A DNA stretch of 38,234 bases from a virus. The DNA lies in the IMG/VR virus record IMGVR_UViG_3300005563_000025, positions 1-38,234 of that record; one strand, given 5' to 3'. This document shows, piece after piece, positions 25,222 through 32,913 of the stretch; within the stretch, counting starts at the first letter, position 1; each line of letters starts with the position of its first letter. A model generated the notes under the pieces. That model made no database searches. It was not told where the DNA came from and worked only from the letters and a program-made list of their open reading frames with translations. A program made the position numbers and the translations under genes.

Positions 25222-26309
25222 AAACACTTGCCTTATTCATAGCAATAACCTTTACGATGTTGAAGGTCGGTTTAAAGGTTTCGCCGCTTCTGATCGTGTC
25301 CAAGGGCTCGGCTCAGCAGTATATGTTCGGCACGAACGTTTCTGATACTTCGGCAGGGTTTTACGAAACCAATAGCCCGACCAGCATTCATCCTAACCGT
25401 AGGTACATGATGCTTTTTAATAAAAGGCAAATGAATATCCGGGCAAAAAGAATGATGTGGGACAGCCTTAAAGCAGGCAATACTTCTATAAGTTCAAATG
25501 CAAAGTTTACCTATATCGACGCGGTAACCGGTGAGCAAATGGTATGTAAAATGGACAGTCTGAATAAATGGATTGCCGGAAACGTAACTATTCCTTTAAG
25601 CCACGTAAGCGGAACAAGCGCAGTGTCTGCGTCTATAACGGCGGCAGGATCAGCGACGGTTACGCGTAGTGGCCAGAGTTTTACCGTCAACACCCCTGTT
25701 TTTTCGCAATCGGTTCAGCCCGTTTCACTTTCATTATCGGGCCAGTCTTTGTCAGCAGGGACTAATACGATTGTTATTTCAACCCAAACTACAGGCATAG
25801 TTTCAAACATCACGCCTACCGTAACGGGGTTAACTGGAATGTCGGTTACTACTTCGGGTGAAAGTTACTCGCTTACTAACACCCTACCTGATAGAACGGT
25901 GACCATTGCGGGAACGGGTATTAACGTAACAAGTTCTTATCCCGGGTTTACTTTAGCGCTTCCGACAAGGACAGTGGCAAGTGTTACGCGATCTTTAAAC
26001 GTGGCTTTTCAGGTGTCGGTAAGTAGTGACTATAACGTTAACTACTCAATAAATTTGTCGGTTACAAGCATTCTTTTGGGTACAAACGCCGGTACCGTGT
26101 CTTTGCAAATATCCCCCACATCGGGAGGGACTTATACTATCATTTCACAGTCTAGCATGTCGGCTGGGGGAGTAGCGGCTACGTTTGCGAACACTCAAAC
26201 AATCGGCGGATTTATCCCCGCCGGATACTACGTTAAAATGGTAACTGCCCAGGTAGGAGCCAATGGGGCAACTTTTACATATCAATCAGGACAAGAAAAC
26301 TCTTATTAA
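25218..26309 (+). CDS. Second fibre-like, receptor-binding candidate
   Basis: A 363-residue Ser/Thr/Val-rich beta protein. The first 33 residues (KTLALFIAITFTMLKVGLKV) look like a signal peptide or hydrophobic anchor, which is strange for a tail fibre. Residues 130-260 are repetitive (SLSLSGQSLSAGTN, GTGINVTSSYPGF). The last 90 residues (YNVNYSINLSVTSILLG to ATFTYQSGQENSY) resemble C-terminal domains of Bacteroidetes phage fibres. It may be the receptor-binding protein or an exported virion-associated protein. Confidence 0.55.
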   Translation: MKTLALFIAITFTMLKVGLKVSPLLIVSKGSAQQYMFGTNVSDTSAGFYETNSPTSIHPNRRYMMLFNKRQMNIRAKRMMWDSLKAGNTSISSNAKFTYIDAVTGEQMVCKMDSLNKWIAGNVTIPLSHVSGTSAVSASITAAGSATVTRSGQSFTVNTPVFSQSVQPVSLSLSGQSLSAGTNTIVISTQTTGIVSNITPTVTGLTGMSVTTSGESYSLTNTLPDRTVTIAGTGINVTSSYPGFTLALPTRTVASVTRSLNVAFQVSVSSDYNVNYSINLSVTSILLGTNAGTVSLQISPTSGGTYTIISQSSMSAGGVAATFANTQTIGGFIPAGYYVKMVTAQVGANGATFTYQSGQENSY

Positions 26310-26310
26310 G

Positions 26311-26481
26311 ATGAATCCAACAAAATCACAGCTTTTAGTAGCTATCGCAGATGAAGTAAATTCCGTAGTATCAAACAACGGAGAAATGAGCGATTCCCAA
26401 TGCAAGGACGCTTACAACGCTGTTTTAGCAGCAATTAAAACCGTGGACCCGGTTAAGGGTACCCCAACCGTAAAGTATTGA
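26311..26481 (+). CDS. Small soluble protein
   Basis: A 56-residue protein from ATG 26311, two bases after the preceding stop codon. An in-frame codon at 26263 would overlap the fibre gene, so it was not used. MNPTKSQLLVAIADEVNSVV suggests one helix. Unknown function. Confidence 0.5.
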   Translation: MNPTKSQLLVAIADEVNSVVSNNGEMSDSQCKDAYNAVLAAIKTVDPVKGTPTVKY

Positions 26482-26879
26482 AAAGACTAATCCTTATATT
26501 ATTAGCCTGTATTCTTTACCCGGTAAGTTACGGAATATGTGACTGGTTTTACTATTACCATATAAACGAATGGACGTTATTACGGCAATGGCTTTATTCT
26601 GCGAATATCGGGCTAATAGGGGCCGTTCTTTTCTTTGAGCCTGGCAAGTATGAACGCATGGTTAAAGTCCTCGCCAAGGGTCTTGTAATAGGGTTTATTA
26701 TTCCAAACCTGGCAGATAGGTTAATTGGCGTTTACGGGTTTCATTGGTACGATCTTGTATTTTGGGCCTTGGCCGTTTACTCAGCGTTAAAAGACGCTTA
26801 TCCCAACGTTCATAAACGAATCGCCTTGCTATTTATTAACGAGAAAATATACAATTATCTATGCCGCCTGATGAAATAA
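26478..26879 (+). CDS. Polytopic membrane protein, possible holin
   Basis: A 133-residue protein from a TTG start that overlaps the previous stop. It has about four hydrophobic segments (LILILLACILYPVSYGIC, LYSANIGLIGAVLFF, AKGLVIGFIIPNLA, YDLVFWALAVYSAL). It lies in the lysis block with the endolysin and another membrane protein, so a holin or antiholin role is plausible, but the sequence alone does not decide it. Confidence 0.5.
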   Translation: MKRLILILLACILYPVSYGICDWFYYYHINEWTLLRQWLYSANIGLIGAVLFFEPGKYERMVKVLAKGLVIGFIIPNLADRLIGVYGFHWYDLVFWALAVYSALKDAYPNVHKRIALLFINEKIYNYLCRLMK

Positions 26880-27124
26880 GAAAGCTAGAATATAAGCTTG
26901 ATCGTGTACTGTTTCTTTTAAACGACGACGACGGAACTAAACGGCAAGGCTTGGTTTCTGAGGTTGCTGACCTTAAGACGGCCTTCTATTCGTTCTTAAA
27001 ACAGTACAATATCGACCAGGCTGTGAAGCGTGGAAGGAATGCCGCGTTTACGGTTATGTTTGGATTCTTCGGAACCTTATTGGCGTTCTTTGCCAAATTT
27101 TTATACCTAATACTTTTTAAATGA
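26861..27124 (+). CDS. Coiled-coil protein with C-terminal membrane anchor
   Basis: An 87-residue protein. Residues 1-50 form a coil (EIRKLEYKLDRVLFLLNDDD) and residues 60-86 a membrane segment (AAFTVMFGFFGTLLAFFAKFLYLILF). This plan recalls XhlA-type lysis proteins that act with the holin and endolysin. It overlaps both neighbours, the endolysin by ATGA. Confidence 0.55.
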   Translation: MPPDEIRKLEYKLDRVLFLLNDDDGTKRQGLVSEVADLKTAFYSFLKQYNIDQAVKRGRNAAFTVMFGFFGTLLAFFAKFLYLILFK

Positions 27125-27576
27125 AAGTAACAAGAATTGACCAAGCAGGAATAGACCTAATTACTCAGTTTGAAGGATTTAGGGCTAATCCTTATTTATG
27201 CCCAGCCGGAGTTCCCACGATCGGTTATGGGACCACCAGGTATTACAATGGAATTAAAGTAAGCCTTAGCGATCTTCCTATTACCAAGGAAAAAGCTATA
27301 GAGTACCTTATGAATGATGTTCGCCAGTTTGAACTCGCCGTCGATGCTATGGCCACAGATCTGCTCACTCAGAACCAATTAAACGCCCTGGTGAGCTTTG
27401 CTTATAACCTGGGAGCAAATGCTTTAAAAGGCTCAACGCTTCTTAAAAAAGTAAACCTGAACCCGAATGATAAAGCGATAGAATTTGAGTTTTTGAAATG
27501 GGTGTATGCTGATGGTCAGAAGTTAGAAGGGCTTGTTAAACGTAGAAAGGCGGAAGCCGAATTGTATTTTAAATGA
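27121..27576 (+). CDS. Endolysin, GH24 lysozyme
   Basis: A 151-residue muramidase. FEGF at 17-20 carries the catalytic Glu18; Cys27 and Thr33 in YLCPAGVPTIGYGTT occupy the places of Asp20 and Thr26 of T4 lysozyme (spacings E+9 and +6), and the Cys variant is common in this family. QNQLNALVSFAYNLG and FLKWVYADGQKLEGLVKRR complete the fold. It cuts peptidoglycan glycosidic bonds. There is no signal peptide, so it depends on a holin for release. ATGA overlaps on both sides. Confidence 0.92.
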   Translation: MKVTRIDQAGIDLITQFEGFRANPYLCPAGVPTIGYGTTRYYNGIKVSLSDLPITKEKAIEYLMNDVRQFELAVDAMATDLLTQNQLNALVSFAYNLGANALKGSTLLKKVNLNPNDKAIEFEFLKWVYADGQKLEGLVKRRKAEAELYFK

Positions 27577-27881
27577 AAAAAAACTGGCTTATAGAAAACG
27601 TTGCGGTATTGATTGACTTGATAATTATTTTGGTTTGGGCAGGCCTTACCTGCTACATAACTGGAAAGTTCCTGGGGATTATAAAGTCCCAGCAGGGAGT
27701 AGATTTTAGCGGTATTCTCGGTATTTACGCTGGGGTGACTGGCCTGGCCACTCAAATAGTAAGTTTCCACAGGGGCAGTTCCAAGGGCTCAGAAGATAAG
27801 AGTAAGCAGATCGACTCGCTAATGTCAAAACCGTCGACTATTGGGAATATTGAGAACGTAGATATTAACCAGAAACCATGA
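27573..27881 (+). CDS. Putative holin
   Basis: A 102-residue protein with two membrane segments (VAVLIDLIIILVWAGLTCYI near 10-29; GILGIYAGVTGLATQIVSF near 46-64) and a charged soluble tail. Directly downstream of the endolysin and coupled to it by ATGA, this is the classic holin position. Which of the membrane proteins in the block is the real holin cannot be settled here. Confidence 0.6.
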   Translation: MKKNWLIENVAVLIDLIIILVWAGLTCYITGKFLGIIKSQQGVDFSGILGIYAGVTGLATQIVSFHRGSSKGSEDKSKQIDSLMSKPSTIGNIENVDINQKP

Positions 27882-28417
27882 GTAAGCCAGATAACGATTT
27901 TAAAATTGATCCAGAAAAAATAATCATTGTCCCTCCAATAATTATAAAAGAAGGGTGCGGAATTGGGTTTTTACCTGTAATTTTAGTGTTAGCATTAATC
28001 GCTATTTTATTTTCCTGCAAATCCCATAAAGATTTATCCAAGGAATCCACAGAAATAGCCTTAACGCAAACGATAACCGAGCAGGTTGATACTACCATCA
28101 AGACCAAAGAAGTAACAGCAGAAGCCTCAAAAGAGCTTGAAAAGCTCATTGAAGGGGACAGCGCTTTTACTGATACTCCAGAATTAACAATTACCACAAA
28201 GATCGTAAAAGGAAGGGTTAAGACTATAGCCAAGAAAAAAGCCCAGGAAATCCCGGTGAAGATCAATAAAACTACGGTTACCCACTTTAAGCAGGCAGTT
28301 CATAAAAAGGAGGTTCATAAGGAAGTTAAGCCCTGTTTGGCTTGGCTTTGGTGGCTGCTTTTAATACCGGCTTTTTTAATTTGGAGGTTCAGGCGTGATA
28401 TTTTCCATATCCCTTAA
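27878..28417 (+). CDS. Two-membrane-segment protein, spanin candidate
   Basis: A 179-residue protein. The N-terminal membrane segment near residues 30-47 (GFLPVILVLALIAILFSC) ends in a lipobox-like FSC, a long charged periplasmic-like stretch follows, and a second segment (CLAWLWWLLLIPAFLIWRF) is at the C-terminus. As the last gene of the lysis block it may link inner and outer membrane, as a spanin does. Its 3' end overlaps that of a leftward gene by 29 bases. Confidence 0.5.
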   Translation: MSKPDNDFKIDPEKIIIVPPIIIKEGCGIGFLPVILVLALIAILFSCKSHKDLSKESTEIALTQTITEQVDTTIKTKEVTAEASKELEKLIEGDSAFTDTPELTITTKIVKGRVKTIAKKKAQEIPVKINKTTVTHFKQAVHKKEVHKEVKPCLAWLWWLLLIPAFLIWRFRRDIFHIP

Positions 28418-28604
28418 TCGCTTGCAATTTAAGCCTTTCATTTTCGCGGACCAGGTTTTTAACAGCGTCTACGACGTTTTCGCCTAATTCTAGCTTTAGC
28501 GCTTGCCTGATCTCTACCAGGGTTTCAGAATAAGCCTCAATGGTTTCTTTCCTTGCATTTTTTCGCGCCTTGCGCTCTTTAAAATATTCAAATAGTTTTT
28601 TCAT
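28389..28604 (-). CDS. Small coiled-coil protein
   Basis: A 71-residue protein, highly charged and helical (KLFEYFKERKARKNARKETI, LVRENERLKLQAIK). It is the last gene of the leftward early operon and converges on the lysis block, overlapping its 3' end. Unknown function. Confidence 0.5.
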   Translation of the reverse strand: MKKLFEYFKERKARKNARKETIEAYSETLVEIRQALKLELGENVVDAVKNLVRENERLKLQAIKGYGKYHA

Positions 28605-28690
28605 GCATCAAAGGTAGATACTCAGTCTTTATTGTATATCCCCAAAAACGCTATTTTTTATCCTAAAAAGTGGGGATCTTTATGGATAAA

Positions 28691-28930
28691 CTAAAGCTGC
28701 TCTGCTTTAAATATAATGTTTATCCCCTTTTTATCTGCCATTTTTTCAAAGCATAGCGGGCATATTACCCCAGCTTCACCACCGTTTACTAGATTAAAAA
28801 GTTTGTTTTCAGCAAACCATGTTGGATTTTTTCTGCCGCAAGACTGGCATTTTTTATCCCCGTCCGAAGGCTTCCAATTTTTATGTACTTTTTTTGCATT
28901 CTCAGCAGCTTCCTGTAGTTGGTCTTTCAT
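28691..28930 (-). CDS. Small zinc-ribbon-like protein
   Basis: A 79-residue protein with CQSC (Cys28 and Cys31) and CPLC (Cys57 and Cys60), a spacing typical of a structural zinc ribbon. Role unknown. Before insertion of the IS1595-type element it would have been directly downstream of the gene at 31293-31643. Confidence 0.55.
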   Translation of the reverse strand: MKDQLQEAAENAKKVHKNWKPSDGDKKCQSCGRKNPTWFAENKLFNLVNGGEAGVICPLCFEKMADKKGINIIFKAEQL

Positions 28931-28956
28931 GGGTTAACAAGTTCATTATAAATTAA

Positions 28957-28979
28957 GGTAACTATATACTTATTGATAC
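28957..28979 (+). repeat. Left inverted repeat of IS1595-type element
   Basis: Twenty-three bases that are the exact reverse complement of 31275-31297. It lies 44 bases beyond the stop codon of the PP-loop gene. Confidence 0.9.
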
Positions 28980-29023
28980 TAAGCCCATATTTTTCCTTAA
29001 TACAGGCTTTTTTGTTAATTTTT

Positions 29024-30025
29024 TCATTCACATATACCGTAAAAACTCATACAGCTATGGTTTCCGTTCGGTTCTTCAAAAATATCATTCTGAGCCTCGT
29101 CGCCCTGAACATACTTAACCACATCATCAATGGTCGGATATTTTGAAACTTTACCTGTTTTTTTACTTACCGATGTTTTACTGCAAAACCTTTCAGGTAT
29201 TTTGCCAACTGTAAAAATGGTATGCCCAGTTTCTTTTTCAAACTCTGATATTTCTTTTATCCGTTCAGGGAACCTGTTAGCTATTTGTTTTATTTCCGAT
29301 AATTTACACATTATGCAGGGGAAGCATCCTACCCTCCCCATACCCATATAGTAAAGCGGGTTTGGCTTCTGTCCTGCCTGAATAATATAATCAATTGTTT
29401 CTTGCGCTGACCAGTTAAAACAAGGTCTTACCACATCATCCGACCATTTACTTCTCCATTCTAACACTTCTTTTTTACGGTAAGTATGATACTTGTAATC
29501 CTCTTTTCCTTTTTCCAAACGGTCTTTAGCCTTTTTTAGTTTCTTTCTTTGGCGTTCAGTCAAATTAACTTTTGCACCCAATTGAGAAACTATAATTGAA
29601 TTGGACATATAGGGCGTATAATAGTATTTGAAATAAGAGCATTGTTCTGACATTTTAGCCCTCGAATCACTTTCATCTGAACGAATCCCCTGAATGATTA
29701 TAAGGTGTTCGTTATGGCTTAAAACATAGTCAATCATTGGCTTGGTTTTTAGTTCTTCTGTGCAAAATCTTGCACCAGCGGAAGGGAACCGCTTTTTGTG
29801 TTTAACCAAATCAATCATTCCGTTTTGATAGGCATTGTTTTTCAAAATCACATTTTTCACGCCCATCTTTTCACAAATTTCTAATTCGTGTTTGTAGGTA
29901 ACGGGACTTTCCCATTTTGTATCACAAAAAACCGCTTCTATTTTATCTACTCCGTATTTTTTAACAGCCCAAATTAAAGAAGCCTGACTGTCCTTTCCTG
30001 CGGAAAATGCTACTAATACCTTCAT
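29024..30025 (-). CDS. PAPS-reductase-like PP-loop protein (transposon cargo)
   Basis: A 333-residue protein of the phosphoadenosine phosphosulfate reductase/DndC-like superfamily. The PP-loop is SAGKDS (8-13), with FCTEELK (87-93), GIRSDES (113-119), RPCFNWS (200-206), and a Cys-rich GCFPCIMC (233-240) that could bind iron-sulfur. CMSFYGIC lies at the C-terminus. Such proteins activate substrates with ATP; relatives include sulfate reduction enzymes and the DNA phosphorothioation enzyme DndC. No DndD or DndE is nearby. It is inside the IS1595-type element, downstream of the transposase and coupled to the small gene before it by ATGA overlap. Confidence 0.75.
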   Translation of the reverse strand: MKVLVAFSAGKDSQASLIWAVKKYGVDKIEAVFCDTKWESPVTYKHELEICEKMGVKNVILKNNAYQNGMIDLVKHKKRFPSAGARFCTEELKTKPMIDYVLSHNEHLIIIQGIRSDESDSRAKMSEQCSYFKYYYTPYMSNSIIVSQLGAKVNLTERQRKKLKKAKDRLEKGKEDYKYHTYRKKEVLEWRSKWSDDVVRPCFNWSAQETIDYIIQAGQKPNPLYYMGMGRVGCFPCIMCKLSEIKQIANRFPERIKEISEFEKETGHTIFTVGKIPERFCSKTSVSKKTGKVSKYPTIDDVVKYVQGDEAQNDIFEEPNGNHSCMSFYGICE

Positions 30026-30261
30026 TTTACAATAACTGTTAGGGCATCGTTAAAATCCACTCCAATAATCCACTCCAAATCCCCGTACAATTCTTTTAGA
30101 ATTAGCTTTAAACGGATTATCTCCGCATCGGTGAACCGAGTGCTATGTTTTGGGTTTAGCTTGTTACAAAAGGTTCCTAATGGCATAGTCATTTTAAATG
30201 CCAATAGACCCTTGTTTAGTTTCCATTTTTCTATTACCTCTTGAAGTGATAAGTTGCTCAT
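30022..30261 (-). CDS. Small HTH-like protein (transposon cargo)
   Basis: A 79-residue protein with a Cro-like layout (LAFKMTMPLGTFCNKLNP, then FTDAEIIRLKLILKEL). It could regulate the element or the adjacent PP-loop gene. It starts inside the transposase gene (68-base overlap) and overlaps the PP-loop gene by ATGA, so all three are translated from one message. Confidence 0.5.
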   Translation of the reverse strand: MSNLSLQEVIEKWKLNKGLLAFKMTMPLGTFCNKLNPKHSTRFTDAEIIRLKLILKELYGDLEWIIGVDFNDALTVIVK

Positions 30262-31165
30262 AAGTTAAGTGTGTTGCTATATTGTTTAACATTAAATCGA
30301 AGCGGTCTGCTTCTGAAAAATTACGGCTGTTGTAACGAAATACAAATTCATCAATGTACTTCTGTAAATGTTTGTTACTCATTGAGTGGTAAATACCAAC
30401 CGTGCCACGTTTAAGTAATGACCAAAAGCCCTCTAAAGTGTTTGTATGGCTATTTCCGCTTACATACTCACCCTCATTGTGTTTTACTACTCCGTGTTTA
30501 AAAGCGGCAGCTAATCCGTTGTAACCCCACCATTCGTCGGTATGAATTGTAGAACCAAAAGCAATATTTTTACAGATGTATGATTTTAAATTGAAGCCTG
30601 TTGTATCAGGAACCATCTTAGCTCTTAGTTCGCCACCACGCTCAATAATTCCCGCTACTGGGCTTTTAGTTTTTACCGACCTACCTTGTGTTCCTTCGGT
30701 GCGTTTAGATTTGTGTTTGTTTTTTTCCTGACCACCCATAAAGGTTTCATCAGCTTCACAAACACCTGTTAATTTTTCGGTTCCTGTATTTAAGCCCAGC
30801 GAAGTGCGAACACGGTGCAATAAAAACCAAGCGGTTTTTTGTGTTACTCCTAAATCCCTGTGTAATTGTAAAGATGAAATACCTTTTTTATGAGAAGTAA
30901 TAAGGTAGATGGCTGCAAACCATTTCTGTAAAGGGATTTTGCTATCCTCGAAAATTGTACCAACACGAACAGAATAAATGCGCTCACATTTAGCGCACTT
31001 GTAACGCTCTTTACATCTGTAAACCTTGTCGTGTCCGCAATCGCTATAAGCACATTTTAACTGCCCGTTCCAACGGATAGTTTCTAAATAATCCTTACAG
31101 ATTTTTTCGTCTTTAAAATAAGCCATCAGGCTCATTAAGTTGGTGAATTTTTGTAGAGTTACCAT
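30194..31165 (-). CDS. IS1595-family transposase
   Basis: A 323-residue protein. A zinc ribbon at residues 38-60 (C38, C43, C57, C60) is followed by a helix-turn-helix-like YLITSHKKGISSLQLHRDLG. Catalytic residues are visible as D139 (CEADETFMGG), D210 (HTDEWWGY), and N242/E245 in SHTNTLEGFWSLLKRG. The HLQKYIDEFVFRYNSR end is typical of the family. It should cut and join the 23-bp inverted repeats. The C-terminal 20 residues overlap the next gene. Confidence 0.9.
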   Translation of the reverse strand: MVTLQKFTNLMSLMAYFKDEKICKDYLETIRWNGQLKCAYSDCGHDKVYRCKERYKCAKCERIYSVRVGTIFEDSKIPLQKWFAAIYLITSHKKGISSLQLHRDLGVTQKTAWFLLHRVRTSLGLNTGTEKLTGVCEADETFMGGQEKNKHKSKRTEGTQGRSVKTKSPVAGIIERGGELRAKMVPDTTGFNLKSYICKNIAFGSTIHTDEWWGYNGLAAAFKHGVVKHNEGEYVSGNSHTNTLEGFWSLLKRGTVGIYHSMSNKHLQKYIDEFVFRYNSRNFSEADRFDLMLNNIATHLTYEQLITSRGNRKMETKQGSIGI

Positions 31166-31183
31166 TGTTTTAATTTCTTACAT

Positions 31184-31191
31184 CAAAGATA
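31184..31191 (-). promoter_or_regulatory. Candidate -7 box (TATCTTTG) for the transposase
   Basis: On the minus strand TATCTTTG fits TAnnTTTG and is 19 bases upstream of the transposase ATG. A clear -33 TTTG is not seen. Confidence 0.4.
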
Positions 31192-31274
31192 AGTAAATAA
31201 TTGATATGAATTATTACTAATTTGTTAAAATATCGTATCTTATTGTAATTTAACACTTTTAACATATTTATCTT

Positions 31275-31297
31275 GTATCAATAAGTATATAGTTACC
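31275..31297 (-). repeat. Right inverted repeat of IS1595-type element
   Basis: Exact reverse complement of 28957-28979. The outermost five bases contain the stop codon of the phage gene at 31293-31643. Confidence 0.9.
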
Positions 31298-31643
31298 ATT
31301 TATTTTTATAGTGTTCAATTACCCTTTCCATTTCTATCTTGTACCAGTCGTCAAAAGACATGGTAGTTTGCTGCTGTTCGTGAACCCTGAATAAAACAGC
31401 CCTTAATCTTCTGCTCGGTGACTTTGCTTTGCTCGCGTCCTGAACCTTTTCTTCGTCGATCAAACTGGCTTCAATGTGTGTTATGTTCGTGTCAGACAGT
31501 AGAACTTTAATGTACTTTCCCCTGAGTTGGAACAAGTTACCTACTTGAGCAGGATCTATTTCCTGAGTGCCAAGACTGAGCTTTACAGTTCCGTCATTCC
31601 TGGTTCCGAGGTTTTCGAGTATAGCGCTAATTATTAGTTTCAT
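31293..31643 (-). CDS. Phage protein, 3' end altered by the IS element
   Basis: A 116-residue protein. SPSRRLRAVLFRVHEQQQ and SFDDWYKIEMERVIEHYK are a pattern I recall from a common Bacteroidetes phage protein near the ssDNA-annealing gene. The last Trp and the stop codon are read from the inverted repeat of the IS1595-type element. Rejoining the flanks without the element would end the protein in HYKNKFNL and place the next phage gene (28930) about 15 bases later, so only the last residues changed. Confidence 0.7.
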   Translation of the reverse strand: MKLIISAILENLGTRNDGTVKLSLGTQEIDPAQVGNLFQLRGKYIKVLLSDTNITHIEASLIDEEKVQDASKAKSPSRRLRAVLFRVHEQQQTTMSFDDWYKIEMERVIEHYKNKW

Positions 31644-32100
31644 TCAGAAGCTTTATAGCAATGGTTGTTTTACCCTCAATCCTTATGGCTTTCTCAATTA
31701 TTTCCCCGCTTTCTGAATCGGCAGCACCCCCGGTTTGGGCCATTTTCTCCACCCATTTAAGGCGCTCTTTTGCAGCCTGGTAAGCAGCCACTTGAGAATA
31801 ATCCCATGTAGAAGGGCCGCTCCTTTTCTCAATGATGGCCCCAAAGGCTTTAAATGACTTCTCAGGATACTTTCCGGCCTCGTCTATGGCTAGAGGCTGA
31901 ATGATGCTTAAAGCGCCCTCAAGCGAATCTTTAAGCCTTTTAAGCTCAATAAAATTCTTTAGGACGTTGATCTCCCCCGCCTGCGCTTTTTCTGCCAGCT
32001 CGGCAAAGGATAGGGTTTTTGAATAATCCTGATCTTCTACCAGTTCCAGGGTGTTTCTAATGGCCTCCCATTTTTCCTCGGTGAATGTTACTGTTATCAT
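31627..32100 (-). CDS. Conserved phage protein near the recombinase
   Basis: A 157-residue helical protein. YPEKSFKAFGAIIEKRSGPSTWDYS in the middle is conserved in style among Bacteroidetes phages. It is downstream of the ERF-type recombinase, coupled to it by ATGA, so a role in recombination or ssDNA handling is possible. Confidence 0.6.
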   Translation of the reverse strand: MITVTFTEEKWEAIRNTLELVEDQDYSKTLSFAELAEKAQAGEINVLKNFIELKRLKDSLEGALSIIQPLAIDEAGKYPEKSFKAFGAIIEKRSGPSTWDYSQVAAYQAAKERLKWVEKMAQTGGAADSESGEIIEKAIRIEGKTTIAIKLLNETNN

Positions 32101-32642
32101 AATTTCTGTAATTCGGCTTTTAATTCTTTACTTACCTTGTATTTGCCTTCCACATGAGCAACGGTGTATTGTTTGGACTTTACAGCGGCTACTACTTTCT
32201 CCCAGGTTTCGGTAGTTTTGGTTTTGGTTTTGTCGGTGTATTTATTCAGCCACTCTTTCAGGTCAGGTTCTTGTTCCTTTGAGGCCGCGTTTCCATCGTC
32301 GTCTTCGTCAATCTCAAGCCCTAAAAGCGAGGAAAGGGTGTAGCGCCGGAAGTAGGTAATTTCAGAGCCTTTTTGCTGGGCGTTTAACCCGGGAGTTAAC
32401 GGAAGACTGCTTTGTAACGCCTCTCCGCTTTCGGTGTCGGTAACAATGGTTAGCACTTCCCCGCCAATTATCGGCTGTGTAAGGGTGCATTTAAGGGCAT
32501 TTAGGATGCCCTTAACCTCGGCCAGGATATGCGGAAGGCTGGCGTAGGTGTTTTTAAAATGCGGGTTCTGAGCATCCTTTTTAATGACGTCAACCGTGGT
32601 TTGAAAGGTTAAGATTTTTGCTTGTATTTTTAGTGTTTCCAT
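32097..32642 (-). CDS. erf: ERF-family single-strand annealing protein
   Basis: A 181-residue protein from ATG 32642; the frame continues upstream but that would overlap the next gene. DAQNPHFKNTYASLPHIL at 23-40, ESGEALQSSLPL at 71-82, and the diagnostic QQKGSEITYFRRYTLSSLLG with DEDDDGNAA at about 112-120 match the ERF superfamily. It anneals single DNA strands in phage recombination, and may aid circularisation or repair. Its likely partners are the downstream proteins of this operon and the NinG-like nuclease at 37355. Confidence 0.88.
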   Translation of the reverse strand: METLKIQAKILTFQTTVDVIKKDAQNPHFKNTYASLPHILAEVKGILNALKCTLTQPIIGGEVLTIVTDTESGEALQSSLPLTPGLNAQQKGSEITYFRRYTLSSLLGLEIDEDDDGNAASKEQEPDLKEWLNKYTDKTKTKTTETWEKVVAAVKSKQYTVAHVEGKYKVSKELKAELQKL

Positions 32643-32644
32643 TT

Positions 32645-32833
32645 TTATATTGTTTTTAAATCTGAGTAGTGAAATCTCCAAATCTTTTCCTCACCAAAGA
32701 ATCGCATGCTTATTATTTTGCCGTCGATTGCTACAATGGTCCCTCGCTTTGATTTTCCGCTTAGTGTGCCATGAGGATTGATCTGACACAAGCCGTTAAC
32801 TTCAAAGTTCATTATGGATTCAAGTGTTTTCAT
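32645..32833 (-). CDS. Small protein upstream of erf
   Basis: A 62-residue beta-rich protein (GKSKRGTIVAIDGKIISMRF). Its ATG at 32833 overlaps the stop of the 27-residue gene upstream (ATGA). Unknown function. Confidence 0.5.
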   Translation of the reverse strand: MKTLESIMNFEVNGLCQINPHGTLSGKSKRGTIVAIDGKIISMRFFGEEKIWRFHYSDLKTI

Positions 32834-32913
32834 TTCCTTAACCCATAAGCCTTACAAATAGCATAAGCTATAATATAGGCGGTTATTAGTATTGAGGCTA
32901 GGATGGAGTTCAT
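32830..32913 (-). CDS. 27-residue membrane micro-protein
   Basis: A very short frame whose ATG overlaps the stop of the gene at 32910 and whose stop overlaps the ATG of the next gene, both by ATGA. The peptide (NSILASILITAYIIAYAIC and a short basic tail) is one membrane segment. The double exact overlap is the argument for coding. Confidence 0.5.
   Translation of the reverse strand: MNSILASILITAYIIAYAICKAYGLRK

Larger units (their letters stand above)
28957..31297 (-). mobile_element. IS1595-type element with passenger genes
   Basis: A 2,341-bp unit flanked by perfect 23-bp inverted repeats (28957-28979 and 31275-31297, outer end GGTAACTATATAC). It contains three minus-strand genes in one operon: an IS1595-family transposase, a small HTH-like protein and a PP-loop enzyme. 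Simple IS1595 elements are about 0.9-1.1 kb, so about 1.2 kb here is cargo. The 8 bases outside each end (taaattaa and atttattt) are AT-rich but not the same, so the usual 8-bp target duplication is not visible. The ends and the operon fit show insertion into the phage leftward early operon. Confidence 0.8.

Noticed and set aside
28638-28677. Inverted ATCCCC/GGGGAT as terminator of the lysis operon
   Set aside because: Only six paired bases around a 28-base loop and no proper T-run; too weak to call.
29024-30025. Complete Dnd phosphorothioation system
   Set aside because: Only one PP-loop gene is present; no DndD, DndE or cysteine desulfurase gene is in the window.
28949-31305. 8-bp target duplication for the IS1595-type element
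   Set aside because: The flanking octamers, taaattaa and atttattt, differ; both are merely AT-rich.
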